A stretch of 31,201 bases of DNA from a virus. Positions 11,701 to 20,989 of this stretch are shown piece after piece. The translations under genes were made by a program, and so were the position numbers. The DNA is taken from positions 1 through 31,201 of IMG/VR virus record IMGVR_UViG_3300022925_000107; one strand, 5' to 3'. Every line of letters begins with the position of its first letter. Within the stretch, counting starts at the first letter, position 1. The notes under the pieces are model-generated. The model saw only the letters and a program-made list of their open reading frames with translations, was not told where the DNA came from and ran no database searches.

Positions 11701-12552
11701 ATGACTATAGTAGTAAATGACACAGAGTTAAATGATGCGTCTATAACAGAAAGCACAGAGTCTGTAGCTGAAGATACAGTTGAAACTGTAGAAGCTACAT
11801 CAGAAGAATTAGTAGAAAGTACACCTACTGAAGAAACTGCGGTTGAAGCTGAACCGACAAGTGAGATTCCTGGCAAGTATGCAGATAAATCATTTGAGGA
11901 AGTGGTTGCTATGCATCAAGAAGTTGAAAAGTTAAAGAGTCGTCAAGCCAATGAACTTGGTGAGATGAGAGCTTTACTTAAACAAGTACTTGAATCACAG
12001 CAACAAACAAATACTGCACAAGCAGTAGAAGAACCAGAGTACGATTTTAGTGAAGCATTTTATGATGACCCACAAGAAGCTATTAATAAAGCAATTGCTA
12101 ATCATCCTGAAATACAACAAGCTAAACAAGTACAGATACAAGCAAAACAGGCAGCAAGTGTTCAAAAACTTGAATCTATGCATCCAGACTTTAGAGAAGT
12201 TGTCGCTAGTGATGGCTTTAATAAATGGTTGGAAGATAATCCAGGTATGAAATACACTTATGATACTGCTGATGCTAACTATGACCCAGTACTAGGAGCT
12301 AATGTTCTTTCAATGTACAAGCAAACCAATATGATGGATGCCACAAAGAAAGCACAAGAGAAACAAGACAAGGCTAGACAAAAAGCTTTGAAGCAAACTA
12401 GCTCTGAAACTAGGTCTGCTGGTGATTCTACTGCTGGGAAAAAAATATATCGCAGTCAAGATTTAATTGAACTGCGTCAAAGAGACCCAGAAAAGTATGC
12501 GGCATATTCGGAAGATATATACCAAGCGTACCAAGAGGGTCGTGTAAGGTAA
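11701..12552 (+). CDS. Capsid scaffolding protein
   Basis: 283 aa, very acidic N-terminus (Glu/Thr/Ser/Val-rich to about residue 58), then a helical coiled-coil core (VVAMHQEVEKLKSRQANELG), a QQ-rich region and a basic C-terminal part (AQEKQDKARQKALKQ...). Composition, length and position directly upstream of the major capsid gene are those of a phage scaffold, whose basic C-terminal segment binds the coat protein. AGGAG precedes the ATG. No protease motif is seen. Confidence 0.8.
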   Translation: MTIVVNDTELNDASITESTESVAEDTVETVEATSEELVESTPTEETAVEAEPTSEIPGKYADKSFEEVVAMHQEVEKLKSRQANELGEMRALLKQVLESQQQTNTAQAVEEPEYDFSEAFYDDPQEAINKAIANHPEIQQAKQVQIQAKQAASVQKLESMHPDFREVVASDGFNKWLEDNPGMKYTYDTADANYDPVLGANVLSMYKQTNMMDATKKAQEKQDKARQKALKQTSSETRSAGDSTAGKKIYRSQDLIELRQRDPEKYAAYSEDIYQAYQEGRVR

Positions 12553-12568
12553 ACAATAGGAGAATATT

Positions 12569-13507
12569 ATGCCATTAGGTACAAATAATACTACTGCTGC
12601 GGTTGCCAATAATTTTATTCCTCAGCTATGGTCTGATGAGGTTATTGGTGCATACAAAGCTAATTTGGTTGTTGCTAACTTAGTAACAAAACTTAACCAC
12701 AAAGGTAAAAAAGGTGATGCAATTAACATCCCTAAACCTGCTAGAGGTTCAGCTTCTGAAAAACAAGCAAATACTCAAGTAACTCTTTCAGCTGCTACTA
12801 ATGAAGTAGTAACTGTTAGCATTAACAAGCACTATGAATATTCAAAGCTAATTGAAGATATTGCTGAAGTACAAGCTCTAGCTTCTATGAGAAAATTCTA
12901 CACAGACGATGCTGGATACGCTCTTGCTACACAAGTAGATGATGACTTATTTGCATTAGCAGAAGGTTTTCAAGGCGGTACAGTAGGTGGTACTGGTGCA
13001 GCTTCTTTTGAAAATGCTGTAATCGGTGGCGATGGTTCTACTGCTTATACTGGTAACTCATCTAACTCTACAGACATCACAGATGCTGGTATCCGTAGAA
13101 TGATTCTTACTCTTGATGATGCAGATGTCCCTATGGATGGTCGTTCTTTAGTACTTCCTCCAGTTGCTGCTAATGATATGCTAGGTATCGCTAGATTTAC
13201 TGAGCAACAATTCATTGGTAATGGCGATGCAATTAAGAATGGTAAGATTGGTCAAGTATATGGTGTTGATGTTTATGTAACATCTAACTGTCCTACAATT
13301 GCTTCAACTGATACAACTCCTGTTTCTAACAGAGTTGGTATGATTATTCACTCAGACGCTTTAATATTTGCTGAGCAAGTTGGTGTTAGAACTCAAACTC
13401 AGTACAAGCAAGAGTACTTAGGTGACCTATTTACTGCTGACACTATTTATGGTGTTAAAGAACTTCGTGATAACGCTGGTGTAGCGTTTGTTGTTCCAGC
13501 TGCTTAA
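12569..13507 (+). CDS. Major capsid protein
   Basis: 312 aa. N-terminal NFIPQLWSDEVIGAYKANLV then LNHKGKKGDAINIPKPARGS and INKHYEYSKLIEDIAEVQAL are recognisable from HK97-fold coat proteins of marine podoviruses. The centre has DAGIRRMILTLDDADVPMDG, SLVLPPVAANDMLG; the end has YLGDLFTADTIYGVKELRDN. The codons look well adapted (many GCT/GGT). A strong AGGAG site precedes it and a terminator hairpin follows at 13524, fitting the most abundant virion protein. Confidence 0.9.
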   Translation: MPLGTNNTTAAVANNFIPQLWSDEVIGAYKANLVVANLVTKLNHKGKKGDAINIPKPARGSASEKQANTQVTLSAATNEVVTVSINKHYEYSKLIEDIAEVQALASMRKFYTDDAGYALATQVDDDLFALAEGFQGGTVGGTGAASFENAVIGGDGSTAYTGNSSNSTDITDAGIRRMILTLDDADVPMDGRSLVLPPVAANDMLGIARFTEQQFIGNGDAIKNGKIGQVYGVDVYVTSNCPTIASTDTTPVSNRVGMIIHSDALIFAEQVGVRTQTQYKQEYLGDLFTADTIYGVKELRDNAGVAFVVPAA

Positions 13508-13523
13508 TAGTTGACATACAAAG

Positions 13524-13546
13524 CCCTCTCTTAACCGAGAGGGTTT
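13524..13546 (+). terminator. Terminator/attenuator after the capsid gene
   Basis: Perfect 7-bp stem CCCTCTC/GAGAGGG (13524-13530, 13537-13543) with a 6-nt loop and a short TTTC tail, 17 bp past the capsid stop. The short U-run suggests partial termination, which would give extra capsid message relative to downstream genes. Confidence 0.7.
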
Positions 13547-13569
13547 CAATATGTTAATTAGGAGGTAAT

Positions 13570-13821
13570 ATGCCAATATATGAATATCATTGCATTAATA
13601 ATCATAGCAGTGACCATGTATCTTCTTTTGATGACAGAACACAACCGCAGGTCTGTTCAGAGTGCGGTAAACCAGCAAACTATAAACAAACATTTTGTAC
13701 TAATGTACAATACGGAATTACATCGTCTGGTAAATCTTGGAACACAACACATGAGTTACGAGATAGATGGAACAAAAGAGAAAACAAAAGACACAATACA
13801 GTAGGTAAAAGTTATGCATGA
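13570..13821 (+). CDS. FmdB-like zinc-ribbon protein
   Basis: 83 aa beginning MPIYEYHCINNHSSDHVSSF and VCSECGKPA: the start and spacing of the FmdB/CxxC zinc-ribbon family ('PxYeYxCxxCg...CxxCg'). The first knuckle is degenerate (C-x3-H/N instead of CxxC), while the second, CSECG, is intact. The C-terminus (DRWNKRENKRHNTVGKSY) is basic. It has a strong AGGAGG site. Its role in the virion operon is unknown; members appear beside capsid genes in several marine phages. Confidence 0.75.
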   Translation: MPIYEYHCINNHSSDHVSSFDDRTQPQVCSECGKPANYKQTFCTNVQYGITSSGKSWNTTHELRDRWNKRENKRHNTVGKSYA

Positions 13822-14383
13822 CATATTTGATAACACTACAGATAGTTTAGATATAGAAAGAGTCAAAGATAAAATTCGTCAAATTTGGCAAACCATACTT
13901 ATGCAAGAGTATGAGTCTGAATACGGACACATGAAAGATGACGATGATGACTATAAAAGCATAGATGAATATTGTGCTGAAAACGCATTGTATTTTCCTG
14001 GAGATGACAAACCAGAAAATGAAACATCCAGTATTGTTAAGATGCTAGAAGAAATGTTTGACCCTAAAGAAGATTTACAGTCAGTACAATCAGATGGTAA
14101 AGCACCTACTTATGGCGGTACACAATTAAAATCAAACAATGAAAAAGGTAATGTAGAAACTACTACATACGAGTACACACATACTAAAACAAGTACACCT
14201 TCAGATTCAAGAAGTAAAGCAAATTCAAGCGTTTATGAACATCATAGTGGTAATATAGCACCTAGAAAAGATAGTGCAGTTAAAAGACAATACAAGCCTA
14301 TGATAGATAAAATTGTTGAAGAACTGTTAGAATTAGATAAAAGACAAGCTGTTGGTAGAAGAAAACAATTATTTAGATTATGA
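13814..14383 (+). CDS. Hypothetical protein in the structural operon (189 aa)
   Basis: Overlaps the zinc-ribbon gene by 8 nt. Three parts: an acidic helical N-terminus (IERVKDKIRQIWQTILMQEY, then a run of Asp), a Ser/Thr/Asn-rich linker (about 90-145) and a basic helical C-terminus (YKPMIDKIVEELLELDKRQA, GRRKQLFRL). The linker suggests two small domains joined flexibly. No family recognised. It may be a virion-associated or assembly protein from its location. Confidence 0.65.
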   Translation: MHDIFDNTTDSLDIERVKDKIRQIWQTILMQEYESEYGHMKDDDDDYKSIDEYCAENALYFPGDDKPENETSSIVKMLEEMFDPKEDLQSVQSDGKAPTYGGTQLKSNNEKGNVETTTYEYTHTKTSTPSDSRSKANSSVYEHHSGNIAPRKDSAVKRQYKPMIDKIVEELLELDKRQAVGRRKQLFRL

Positions 14384-14589
14384 AAATAGGCAGAAAGTTT
14401 CCACCAGTAAAACCAGCTCATTGGAGATTAAGAAAATCTAGAGCTAAATATCTTAACTTTAGACAATATAATTCTGAAAATTTACCAGAATATTCTGGAC
14501 CTTATGAGATTGAGTTAGAACAGAGTACAGAAACCAGTCCAATATATTTATATAATGAGCAAAACAACGCCTACATTATTACGGAGTAA
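14380..14589 (+). CDS. Hypothetical basic protein (69 aa)
   Basis: ATGA overlap with the previous gene. N-terminus strongly basic with aromatics (MKIGRKFPPVKPAHWRLRKS, RAKYLNFRQY), C-terminus acidic and beta-like (PYEIELEQSTETSPIYLYNE). No known family; possibly a small virion or adaptor protein. Confidence 0.6.
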   Translation: MKIGRKFPPVKPAHWRLRKSRAKYLNFRQYNSENLPEYSGPYEIELEQSTETSPIYLYNEQNNAYIITE

Positions 14590-14592
14590 AAC

Positions 14593-16107
14593 ATGGCAAC
14601 GACTAAAGTATCCGAATTAACAGAATTAACAAGTGCAGCAGATAACGATTTATTTTTAGTTGCTGATGTATCTACTAATCAAAGTAAAAAGATTACTAAA
14701 GCAAACTTAGGTATATCTGATGAAAACTTTACTTCTGCACTTAAAACAAAACTAGATGGCATTGAAGCAAGTGCTACAGCAGACCAGACTGGTGCAGAAA
14801 TTAAAACTGCATACGAAGGTGAAGCAGATACAAACGCATTTACAGATGCAGAGCAAACTAAATTATCTGGTATTGAAGCAAATGCAGATGTAACTGACAC
14901 AGCAAATGTTGTTGCATCTTTGACAGCTGGTACTAATATTACAATTGCTGGTGATGGTACTATTTCAGCAACAGATACAGATACTGGAATATTAAATGTT
15001 GTAGAAGATACAACTCCACAACTAGGTGGCGACTTAGACACCAACGGCAACGCCATTACAGGAAGTACAGTAGCTATTAACAGCTCAAATGGTGAGTTTA
15101 TGATTTCTGCTACAGAAAATGGTCCAGTAGCATTGCGTTATGATAACAATTTAAAATTATCAACAAAGTCAGACGGCGTAAACATCACAGGTGAACTAGA
15201 GGCTGATAGCCTAGACATTGATGGTGATGGTGATATTACTGGCAACTTAACGCTAGGCGGAAATTTAAATCTTGGCGACAACGACAAAGCACAGTTCGGT
15301 GCAAGTCAAGACCTACAGATTTATCACGATGGGTCGAATAGTTTTATTGATGATGCAGGTACTGGTACACTAAATATCCAATCAAACGGAACACAAATAA
15401 ACCTTCAAAAGGTTGATGGTACTAAAATGATTGAAGCCATTAACAATGGCAATGTTGTTTTGTACTCCAATGGTGTTGAAAGAATACGCACAAATGGCAC
15501 AGGCATTGACGTAACAGGTGAGATTACTGCTGATGGTATTGCATTAGGTGATAGTGAAAAAGCAACTTTTGGTGCTAGTGATGACCTACAGATTTATCAT
15601 AGTGGTAGCGACAGTCTTATTCGTGACGAAGGTACTGGCAACTTTATTATTAGTACAAACGGAACGGCTATAAATGTTATGGGTGCATCTAATTCTGAGT
15701 ACATGGCTCAGTTTGTACAAAATGAAGATGTAAGACTTTACTACGACAACTCCCAAAAATTCAACACAACCTCTACAGGCATTGAGGTAACAGGCACAGT
15801 AACTACAGACACAGCTAGAAGTGCAGATGTCGTAGATAATGATGGTTCTTTTGATTTAGATGCAGGTACTAACTTTACTTGCACACCTACTGGTAACATT
15901 ACTTTAACTTTTACTAACATTCCAGATGGTCAGTCTGGCACTATAGTATTAGTTAATACTGGTGGACATACAATAAGTGCAGCATCAACAACTAAAGTAA
16001 TGGGTGCAGATATGCTAACTACAATTACTACAGCAGGAACTTATGTGATCGGATATATATCAGATGGTACAAATGTTCGTGTTTATAACTCATTGGCTCA
16101 ACAGTAA
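14593..16107 (+). CDS. Tail fibre / structural protein with repeated 'QIYHDGSN' modules
   Basis: 504 aa. The N-terminus has ATTKVSELTELTSAADNDLF, the usual opening of marine phage fibres, followed by repeated triple-helix-like units (TKLDGIEASATADQTGAEIK, then TKLSGIEANADVTDTA). The centre has two copies of a fibre module with FGASQDLQIYHDGSNSFIDD and FGASDDLQIYHSGSDSLIRD (about 100 residues apart). The end is a beta-rich tip (TLTFTNIPDGQSGTIVLVNT). It is likely trimeric and virion-exposed. GGAG precedes the ATG, and a TAATG overlap couples it to the next fibre gene. Confidence 0.8.
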   Translation: MATTKVSELTELTSAADNDLFLVADVSTNQSKKITKANLGISDENFTSALKTKLDGIEASATADQTGAEIKTAYEGEADTNAFTDAEQTKLSGIEANADVTDTANVVASLTAGTNITIAGDGTISATDTDTGILNVVEDTTPQLGGDLDTNGNAITGSTVAINSSNGEFMISATENGPVALRYDNNLKLSTKSDGVNITGELEADSLDIDGDGDITGNLTLGGNLNLGDNDKAQFGASQDLQIYHDGSNSFIDDAGTGTLNIQSNGTQINLQKVDGTKMIEAINNGNVVLYSNGVERIRTNGTGIDVTGEITADGIALGDSEKATFGASDDLQIYHSGSDSLIRDEGTGNFIISTNGTAINVMGASNSEYMAQFVQNEDVRLYYDNSQKFNTTSTGIEVTGTVTTDTARSADVVDNDGSFDLDAGTNFTCTPTGNITLTFTNIPDGQSGTIVLVNTGGHTISAASTTKVMGADMLTTITTAGTYVIGYISDGTNVRVYNSLAQQ

Positions 16108-19100
16108 TGGCATTAATTAACTCAGATGTAATTCCTGCATCAGCAACTGCATACAAGATAGAACAATCTCTTAGATTTAATAGACCTGATAATGCTTATC
16201 TAAGAAGGACACCTTCTAGTGCAGGAAACCAAAGAACTTGGACTTGGAGTGCTTGGGTTAAACGTGGAGATATTAGTACATCGCACATGTTGTTTGAGTC
16301 TAGACCGCCAATCGCTGATAATGACAGAACATTTATTATTTTGCATTCAAATACATCTGTTAACTTAGAAGTCACAGATATTTCAAATGGCAGTCACACT
16401 TGGGATTTAAGAACGACTCAAGTATTTCGTGACCCATCTGCGTGGTATCACATTGTTGTTCAACACGACACGACTCAAGCAACAAGTTCAGACAGAATTA
16501 AAATTTATGTGAATGGAGAACGTGTCACAGCGTTTAATACTGCAACTTATCCTTCTCAAAATTATCAGTCTGACGTAAATGCCTCTTTGCCACATACCAT
16601 TGGTGACTCTGCAACACAATATTCTGCAAACTTTGACGGATACCTAACAGAAGTAAACTTTATTGATGGACAAGCACTAGACCCTACAAACTTCGGTGAA
16701 ACTGGAACATACGGAGAATGGAAACCTATTGAATATACTGGTACTTATGGTACTAATGGTTTCTATCTACCATTTAAGCAAGACTATCAAGTAGAAGGAT
16801 TTAGTACAACTTTATATACTGGTACTGGAACTACACAATATATTGGCGGTGTAGGTTTTCAGCCTAATTTAGTATGGATGAAGAAACGCTCAACGGGTAC
16901 TGCACGTTCACACAGAATAGTTGACTCTGTAAGAACAGCGGCAAGGTATCTTGCTTCTGATAATACAAACTCTGAAGATAACACATCAGGTTCTTTTGTA
17001 GATTTTGAAAACGACGGCTTTACTGTTGGTACAACATCTGATGCGTTTAATGGTTCAGGCAGCCCTTACGTCGCTTGGTGCTGGGATATGGGTGATTTTG
17101 AAAACTCAGAATTACTTACTAACGGAGATTTTTCAACTGGAAGTACATCTGGTTGGACAACAGAATTAGGTACATATAATGTAGTTACATATAATGGTAA
17201 CTATGTATTAGACCCTGCAACAAATGGTGATAGTTATTTCACACAAGAAGTTTCAGTAACAGCAGGAACAGATTATATAGTTAGAGCAAATATTCCTAAT
17301 TATTCAAGTGGTAATGTTTGGTTGTATGTATATGACTCAGACTATACAGACTACAATACCAGGGGAACATATTTAGGTGGAGGTGCACAAACAAATAATA
17401 ATTCTTACCATATTGCGGTAACACCATCTGGTTCAACAATGACTATTATGGTATCTACCAATGGTACGCAAGATTGGTATATGGATAACATATCTGTTAG
17501 ACAAGCAAATGAAGATGGTTCAATATCTTCTTTAGTACATTCTAATCCTACTTATGGTCAGAGTATAGTTTCTTATACGGGTACTGGTTCTAGTGGTACT
17601 GTTGGACACGGATTATCACAAGCACCTGAGATGGTTATTGTTAGACCTAGAACAGCCGCTACACATTGGAGAGTATGGCATACTGGATTATCTGGCGGTA
17701 ATTACTTTATGCAATTAAATTTAACTAACGCTGAAGCAAATGGTGAACCAATATTTTCTAGTGCTCCTACATCATCTGTAATTAATCCTGGCAGTGATTT
17801 GTATAATTCAAACGATTTTATTGCCTACTGTTTTCACTCAGTAACTGGTTATTCAAAGTTTGGTAGTTACACGGGTACAGGTGCATCTGGTAACTCAATA
17901 ACTACTGGGTTTAGACCCGCTTTTTTAATGGTAAAGCGAACTGACTCAGCACAAGATTGGCAAATAGTTGATAGCACAAGAAATCCAATAAATCCTGTTA
18001 CAAAAAGATTAGAACCTAATAATCCTGATGCGGAAGTTAATGACACTTCTTACAATAATTGTGACTTTACAGATACAGGGTTTACTTGGAAAGCTGATGG
18101 TGGAAATACAAATGCCTCTGGTGGTACTTACATCTATATGGCATTTGCCGATACTAGAGAGTTTGCTTATTGGTTAGACCAATCTGGTAACAACAATGAC
18201 TGGGAATCAAACAATTTAACTGAATCAGATATATCAGTAGATAGTCCTACGAATAACTTTGCTACTTGGAATGCACTAAGTTCAAACTCTACAGATACTT
18301 TAAGCGAAGGTAATTGTTATGTAAGATGTACTAACTCTCCTTCTGATGGTACTGATGCAACATTTCATATACCTTCATCTGGTAAATGGTATTACGAAAT
18401 ATATTTTGCAGATTCGTCAGAAGCATCAGCATCTTTAGGTTCTAAAATTGGTATTGTAAAAGAACCTTGGAGTGCTTTAGGTAACTCTGGTGGTGGTTCT
18501 GCTAATGCTTATGGATATTATTATATTGGTGATGGCAGAAAAGAAAATAGTGGTACAAAATCTTCTTATGGTAGTTCTTTTACTGAAGGCGACATTATAG
18601 GTGTCGCTGTAGATACTACATCAAATGATATTACTTTTTATAAAAACGGAACAAGCCAAGGTTCTGCATATACTATTGCTAATGGTTCTTATACTATAAA
18701 TGTATTTAACTCAGATGGTGGTACAAGTAATTATGACTTTGTAATAAACGCAGGACAAGACTCATCATTCGCAGGTAACAAAACTGCACAAGGTAATACA
18801 GATGGTAATAACATTGGTGATTTCTATTACACACCTCCTAGTGGGTATCTAGCATTATGTACTGCTAATCTACCAGACCCTGCAGTTATTCCTAGTGAGA
18901 ACTTTTATACTAAGTTATATACTGGTAATGGTTCAACTAAGAATGCTAGTGGTATTGGATTCCAGCCTGACTTTGTATGGATTAAATGTCGCTCTGTAAC
19001 ACACGACCACATGTTAATGGATGCAGTAAGAGGTGCTACTAAAAACTTATATTCTAATGGTACTGATTCAGAAGGTACTATTGGTTTACAATCTTTTGAT

Positions 19101-19886
19101 AGCGACGGGTTCACAACCCAAAGTAATGTTAAATTGTCTGATAATGGTCAAACTTATGTCGCTTGGAACTGGAAAGCAAATGGTTCTGGAGTATCAAACA
19201 CAAATGGTTCAATAACCTCTACTGTTAGTGCTAACCAAGATGCAGGATTTAGTATTGTTAGTTATACAGGTACTGGAAGTAGTGCTACAGTAGGACACGG
19301 ACTGAGTTCAGCACCTGAGATGATTATTGTTAAGAATCGTGATGATGGAACACGAGCTTGGGCTGTGTATTCAGAATCAGTAGGAAATACTGGGGCGTTG
19401 TTTCTCAACGATACATCTGCCGTTGTTACGCTTTCTGCTTATTGGAATAATACTTCACCAACATCTACTACTTTTGCATTAAGTAACGCTTCACTTAATA
19501 ACGGCTCTGGAGATAGCCACATAGCCTACTGCTTCCATAGTGTAGATGGTTTTAGTAAAGTAGGTTCATATACTGGTAATGGTTCTACTGATGGTCCTTT
19601 TGTGTACACTGGGTTTAGACCTGCGTTTGTGATGGTTAAGAGAACAAACTCGGCACGTAACTGGCAGATATTAGATAATAAGAGAGATGTAGATAATCCT
19701 GTAACAAATCACCTACACCCTAATTTAAATAATGCAGAGGCTAACGCTGGTGCTTCTGGTTGGTATGATTCGCTATCTAATGGATTTAAAAATAGGGCAA
19801 CATACAATGAAATGAATAATTCAGGCGACACATACCTCTACATAGCATTTGCAGAGAACCCATTTAAATATACTAACGCAAGATAA
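16107..19886 (+). CDS. Giant adhesion/tail protein: LamG, SPRY and duplicated modules
   Basis: 1259 aa. Residues ~20-190: concanavalin A/LamG-like domain (TWTWSAWVKRGDIS, YHIVVQHDTT, KIYVNGERV, FDGYLTEVNFIDG). ~230-330: module 1 (GFQPNLVWMKKRS ... YVAWCWDMG). ~338-465: carbohydrate-binding-like domain (LLTNGDFSTGSTSGWTTELG ... WYMDNISVRQ). ~484-690: module 2 (SIVSYTGTGSSGTVGHGLSQ ... TGFRPAFLMVKRT). ~716-905: SPRY-like domain (KWYYEIYF, VDTTSNDITFYKNG). Then second copies of module 1 (~931-1024) and module 2 (~1048-1259). Probably the main host-surface binding protein. TAATG start. Confidence 0.8.
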   Translation: MALINSDVIPASATAYKIEQSLRFNRPDNAYLRRTPSSAGNQRTWTWSAWVKRGDISTSHMLFESRPPIADNDRTFIILHSNTSVNLEVTDISNGSHTWDLRTTQVFRDPSAWYHIVVQHDTTQATSSDRIKIYVNGERVTAFNTATYPSQNYQSDVNASLPHTIGDSATQYSANFDGYLTEVNFIDGQALDPTNFGETGTYGEWKPIEYTGTYGTNGFYLPFKQDYQVEGFSTTLYTGTGTTQYIGGVGFQPNLVWMKKRSTGTARSHRIVDSVRTAARYLASDNTNSEDNTSGSFVDFENDGFTVGTTSDAFNGSGSPYVAWCWDMGDFENSELLTNGDFSTGSTSGWTTELGTYNVVTYNGNYVLDPATNGDSYFTQEVSVTAGTDYIVRANIPNYSSGNVWLYVYDSDYTDYNTRGTYLGGGAQTNNNSYHIAVTPSGSTMTIMVSTNGTQDWYMDNISVRQANEDGSISSLVHSNPTYGQSIVSYTGTGSSGTVGHGLSQAPEMVIVRPRTAATHWRVWHTGLSGGNYFMQLNLTNAEANGEPIFSSAPTSSVINPGSDLYNSNDFIAYCFHSVTGYSKFGSYTGTGASGNSITTGFRPAFLMVKRTDSAQDWQIVDSTRNPINPVTKRLEPNNPDAEVNDTSYNNCDFTDTGFTWKADGGNTNASGGTYIYMAFADTREFAYWLDQSGNNNDWESNNLTESDISVDSPTNNFATWNALSSNSTDTLSEGNCYVRCTNSPSDGTDATFHIPSSGKWYYEIYFADSSEASASLGSKIGIVKEPWSALGNSGGGSANAYGYYYIGDGRKENSGTKSSYGSSFTEGDIIGVAVDTTSNDITFYKNGTSQGSAYTIANGSYTINVFNSDGGTSNYDFVINAGQDSSFAGNKTAQGNTDGNNIGDFYYTPPSGYLALCTANLPDPAVIPSENFYTKLYTGNGSTKNASGIGFQPDFVWIKCRSVTHDHMLMDAVRGATKNLYSNGTDSEGTIGLQSFDSDGFTTQSNVKLSDNGQTYVAWNWKANGSGVSNTNGSITSTVSANQDAGFSIVSYTGTGSSATVGHGLSSAPEMIIVKNRDDGTRAWAVYSESVGNTGALFLNDTSAVVTLSAYWNNTSPTSTTFALSNASLNNGSGDSHIAYCFHSVDGFSKVGSYTGNGSTDGPFVYTGFRPAFVMVKRTNSARNWQILDNKRDVDNPVTNHLHPNLNNAEANAGASGWYDSLSNGFKNRATYNEMNNSGDTYLYIAFAENPFKYTNAR

Positions 19887-19897
19887 CGGAGAATAAT

Positions 19898-20470
19898 ATG
19901 TGGCAATATAATGGCGAAGTAATAAAGACAGCAAAGGAAATGGTCATTAATGATGTCCGTTATCCTAAACAAATATTTAAAGATGCAGACCTACTAGCAG
20001 AGTTGGGTATTACATCTTATACACCAGAGGCAGTAGCAGACCAAAGATACTATTGGAATACTACAGACAATCCTAAAGATGTTGCTGAACTTAAAAAGAA
20101 TATGGTGTCTAAGGTCAAAGCACAAGTTGGTGCTAGACTATCACAAACAGATTGGATGGTAGTAAGAGCAACAGAAGGTGGCACAGCAGTACCTAGTGAT
20201 GTAGCAACATACAGAACTGCAATTAGAACAGAAGGCAATACTAAAGAAACTGAGATTAATGCACTAACAACCATTGATGATGTTATTGCTTATGAGAATG
20301 CTAGTTACACAGAAGTTAGAAAAGTAAAACATACTGCTGATGATGGTACTGAAACTTATGGTCCTGAAACAGAATCATTTACTAGAAGCATAGATAAGTG
20401 TATGCACTTTAATGCAACAGACCCATTAGCAGACACAGACCCAGCATTTGTATCATTAACGGAAGATTAA
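19898..20470 (+). CDS. Putative tail fibre assembly chaperone
   Basis: 190 aa. The middle, VGARLSQTDWMVVRATEGGT then VATYRTAIRTEGNTKETEIN, follows the 'RLaxTDWxvxR...p..V..YR.alR' signature of fibre assembly proteins (DUF4376-like). The N-terminus (MWQYNGEVIKTAKEMVINDV, RYPKQIFKDAD) is the common opening in marine phages. It is placed straight after two fibre genes, which supports a role in folding or attaching them. GGAG precedes the ATG. Confidence 0.7.
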   Translation: MWQYNGEVIKTAKEMVINDVRYPKQIFKDADLLAELGITSYTPEAVADQRYYWNTTDNPKDVAELKKNMVSKVKAQVGARLSQTDWMVVRATEGGTAVPSDVATYRTAIRTEGNTKETEINALTTIDDVIAYENASYTEVRKVKHTADDGTETYGPETESFTRSIDKCMHFNATDPLADTDPAFVSLTED

Positions 20471-20471
20471 T

Positions 20472-20567
20472 ATGCCAATACTTAGACATCCTTTAAATGG
20501 AAGATTGATTAAAAACAATATTTGGAATAGAATAAAGGTAGCTATATTAAAGTTGTTTGACAAATGA
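20472..20567 (+). CDS. Very small basic protein (31 aa)
   Basis: MPILRHPLNGRLIKNNIWNR then IKVAILKLFDK: a short basic, amphipathic peptide. The start lies one base after the chaperone stop with GGAAG upstream, and the stop overlaps the next start as ATGA. Linkage on both sides is the main support. An amphipathic, membrane-active role would suit the lysis neighbourhood, but is not shown. Confidence 0.55.
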   Translation: MPILRHPLNGRLIKNNIWNRIKVAILKLFDK

Positions 20568-20989
20568 TGACAATAATTACAAATATTCTTCCTATAGTCA
20601 TGGGTTATCTCATGAAGTTGTTTGCTTTAAATCAACAAGCAAAACAAGATGAACATAAAATGCAAATGGAAGCTCTTACAGCAAGAGCATCTCAAATAGA
20701 TAAAGCAAGAGAACAAGCTAACAAAGAATCACCAATGGCAGCAATGAATCGTAGGATTATTATTCTTACGATTTTGGCACTAATCATTTTTACACAAGTT
20801 GCTCCTGTATTTATGGATGTTGCTACAGTAATACCAGTAGTAGAAAAGTCATCTGGCTTTCTTGGTTTTGGTGGTGGTGAAACAACTACATTTGTTCCTG
20901 TAGAAGGTCTAGTTAAATACGAAGAAATATTTAAGTGGGCATCTATGATTATAGAGTTTTACTTTGGAGCTCAATTAGCTAAGAGATAA
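20564..20989 (+). CDS. Holin-like membrane protein
   Basis: 141 aa. N-terminal hydrophobic segment (IITNILPIVMGYLMKLFAL), then a charged helix (QDEHKMQMEALTARASQIDK), a second membrane helix (RIIILTILALIIFTQVAPVF) and a hydrophobic C-terminal stretch (EIFKWASMIIEFYFGAQLAK). Layout and the GFLGFGGG segment resemble 3-TM holins of the gene-transfer-agent release type. It opens a five-gene membrane/secreted cluster probably used in lysis. It ends in a TAATG overlap. Confidence 0.6.
   Translation: MMTIITNILPIVMGYLMKLFALNQQAKQDEHKMQMEALTARASQIDKAREQANKESPMAAMNRRIIILTILALIIFTQVAPVFMDVATVIPVVEKSSGFLGFGGGETTTFVPVEGLVKYEEIFKWASMIIEFYFGAQLAKR

Noticed and set aside
13511-13516. TTGACA after the capsid gene as a -35 box
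   Set aside because: No -10 element at 16-18 bp; that position is occupied by the terminator hairpin.
13580-13804. Second frame (74 aa) over the FmdB-like gene
   Set aside because: The AGGAGG site and the CxxC zinc motif belong to the 13570-13821 frame; the other is a shadow.
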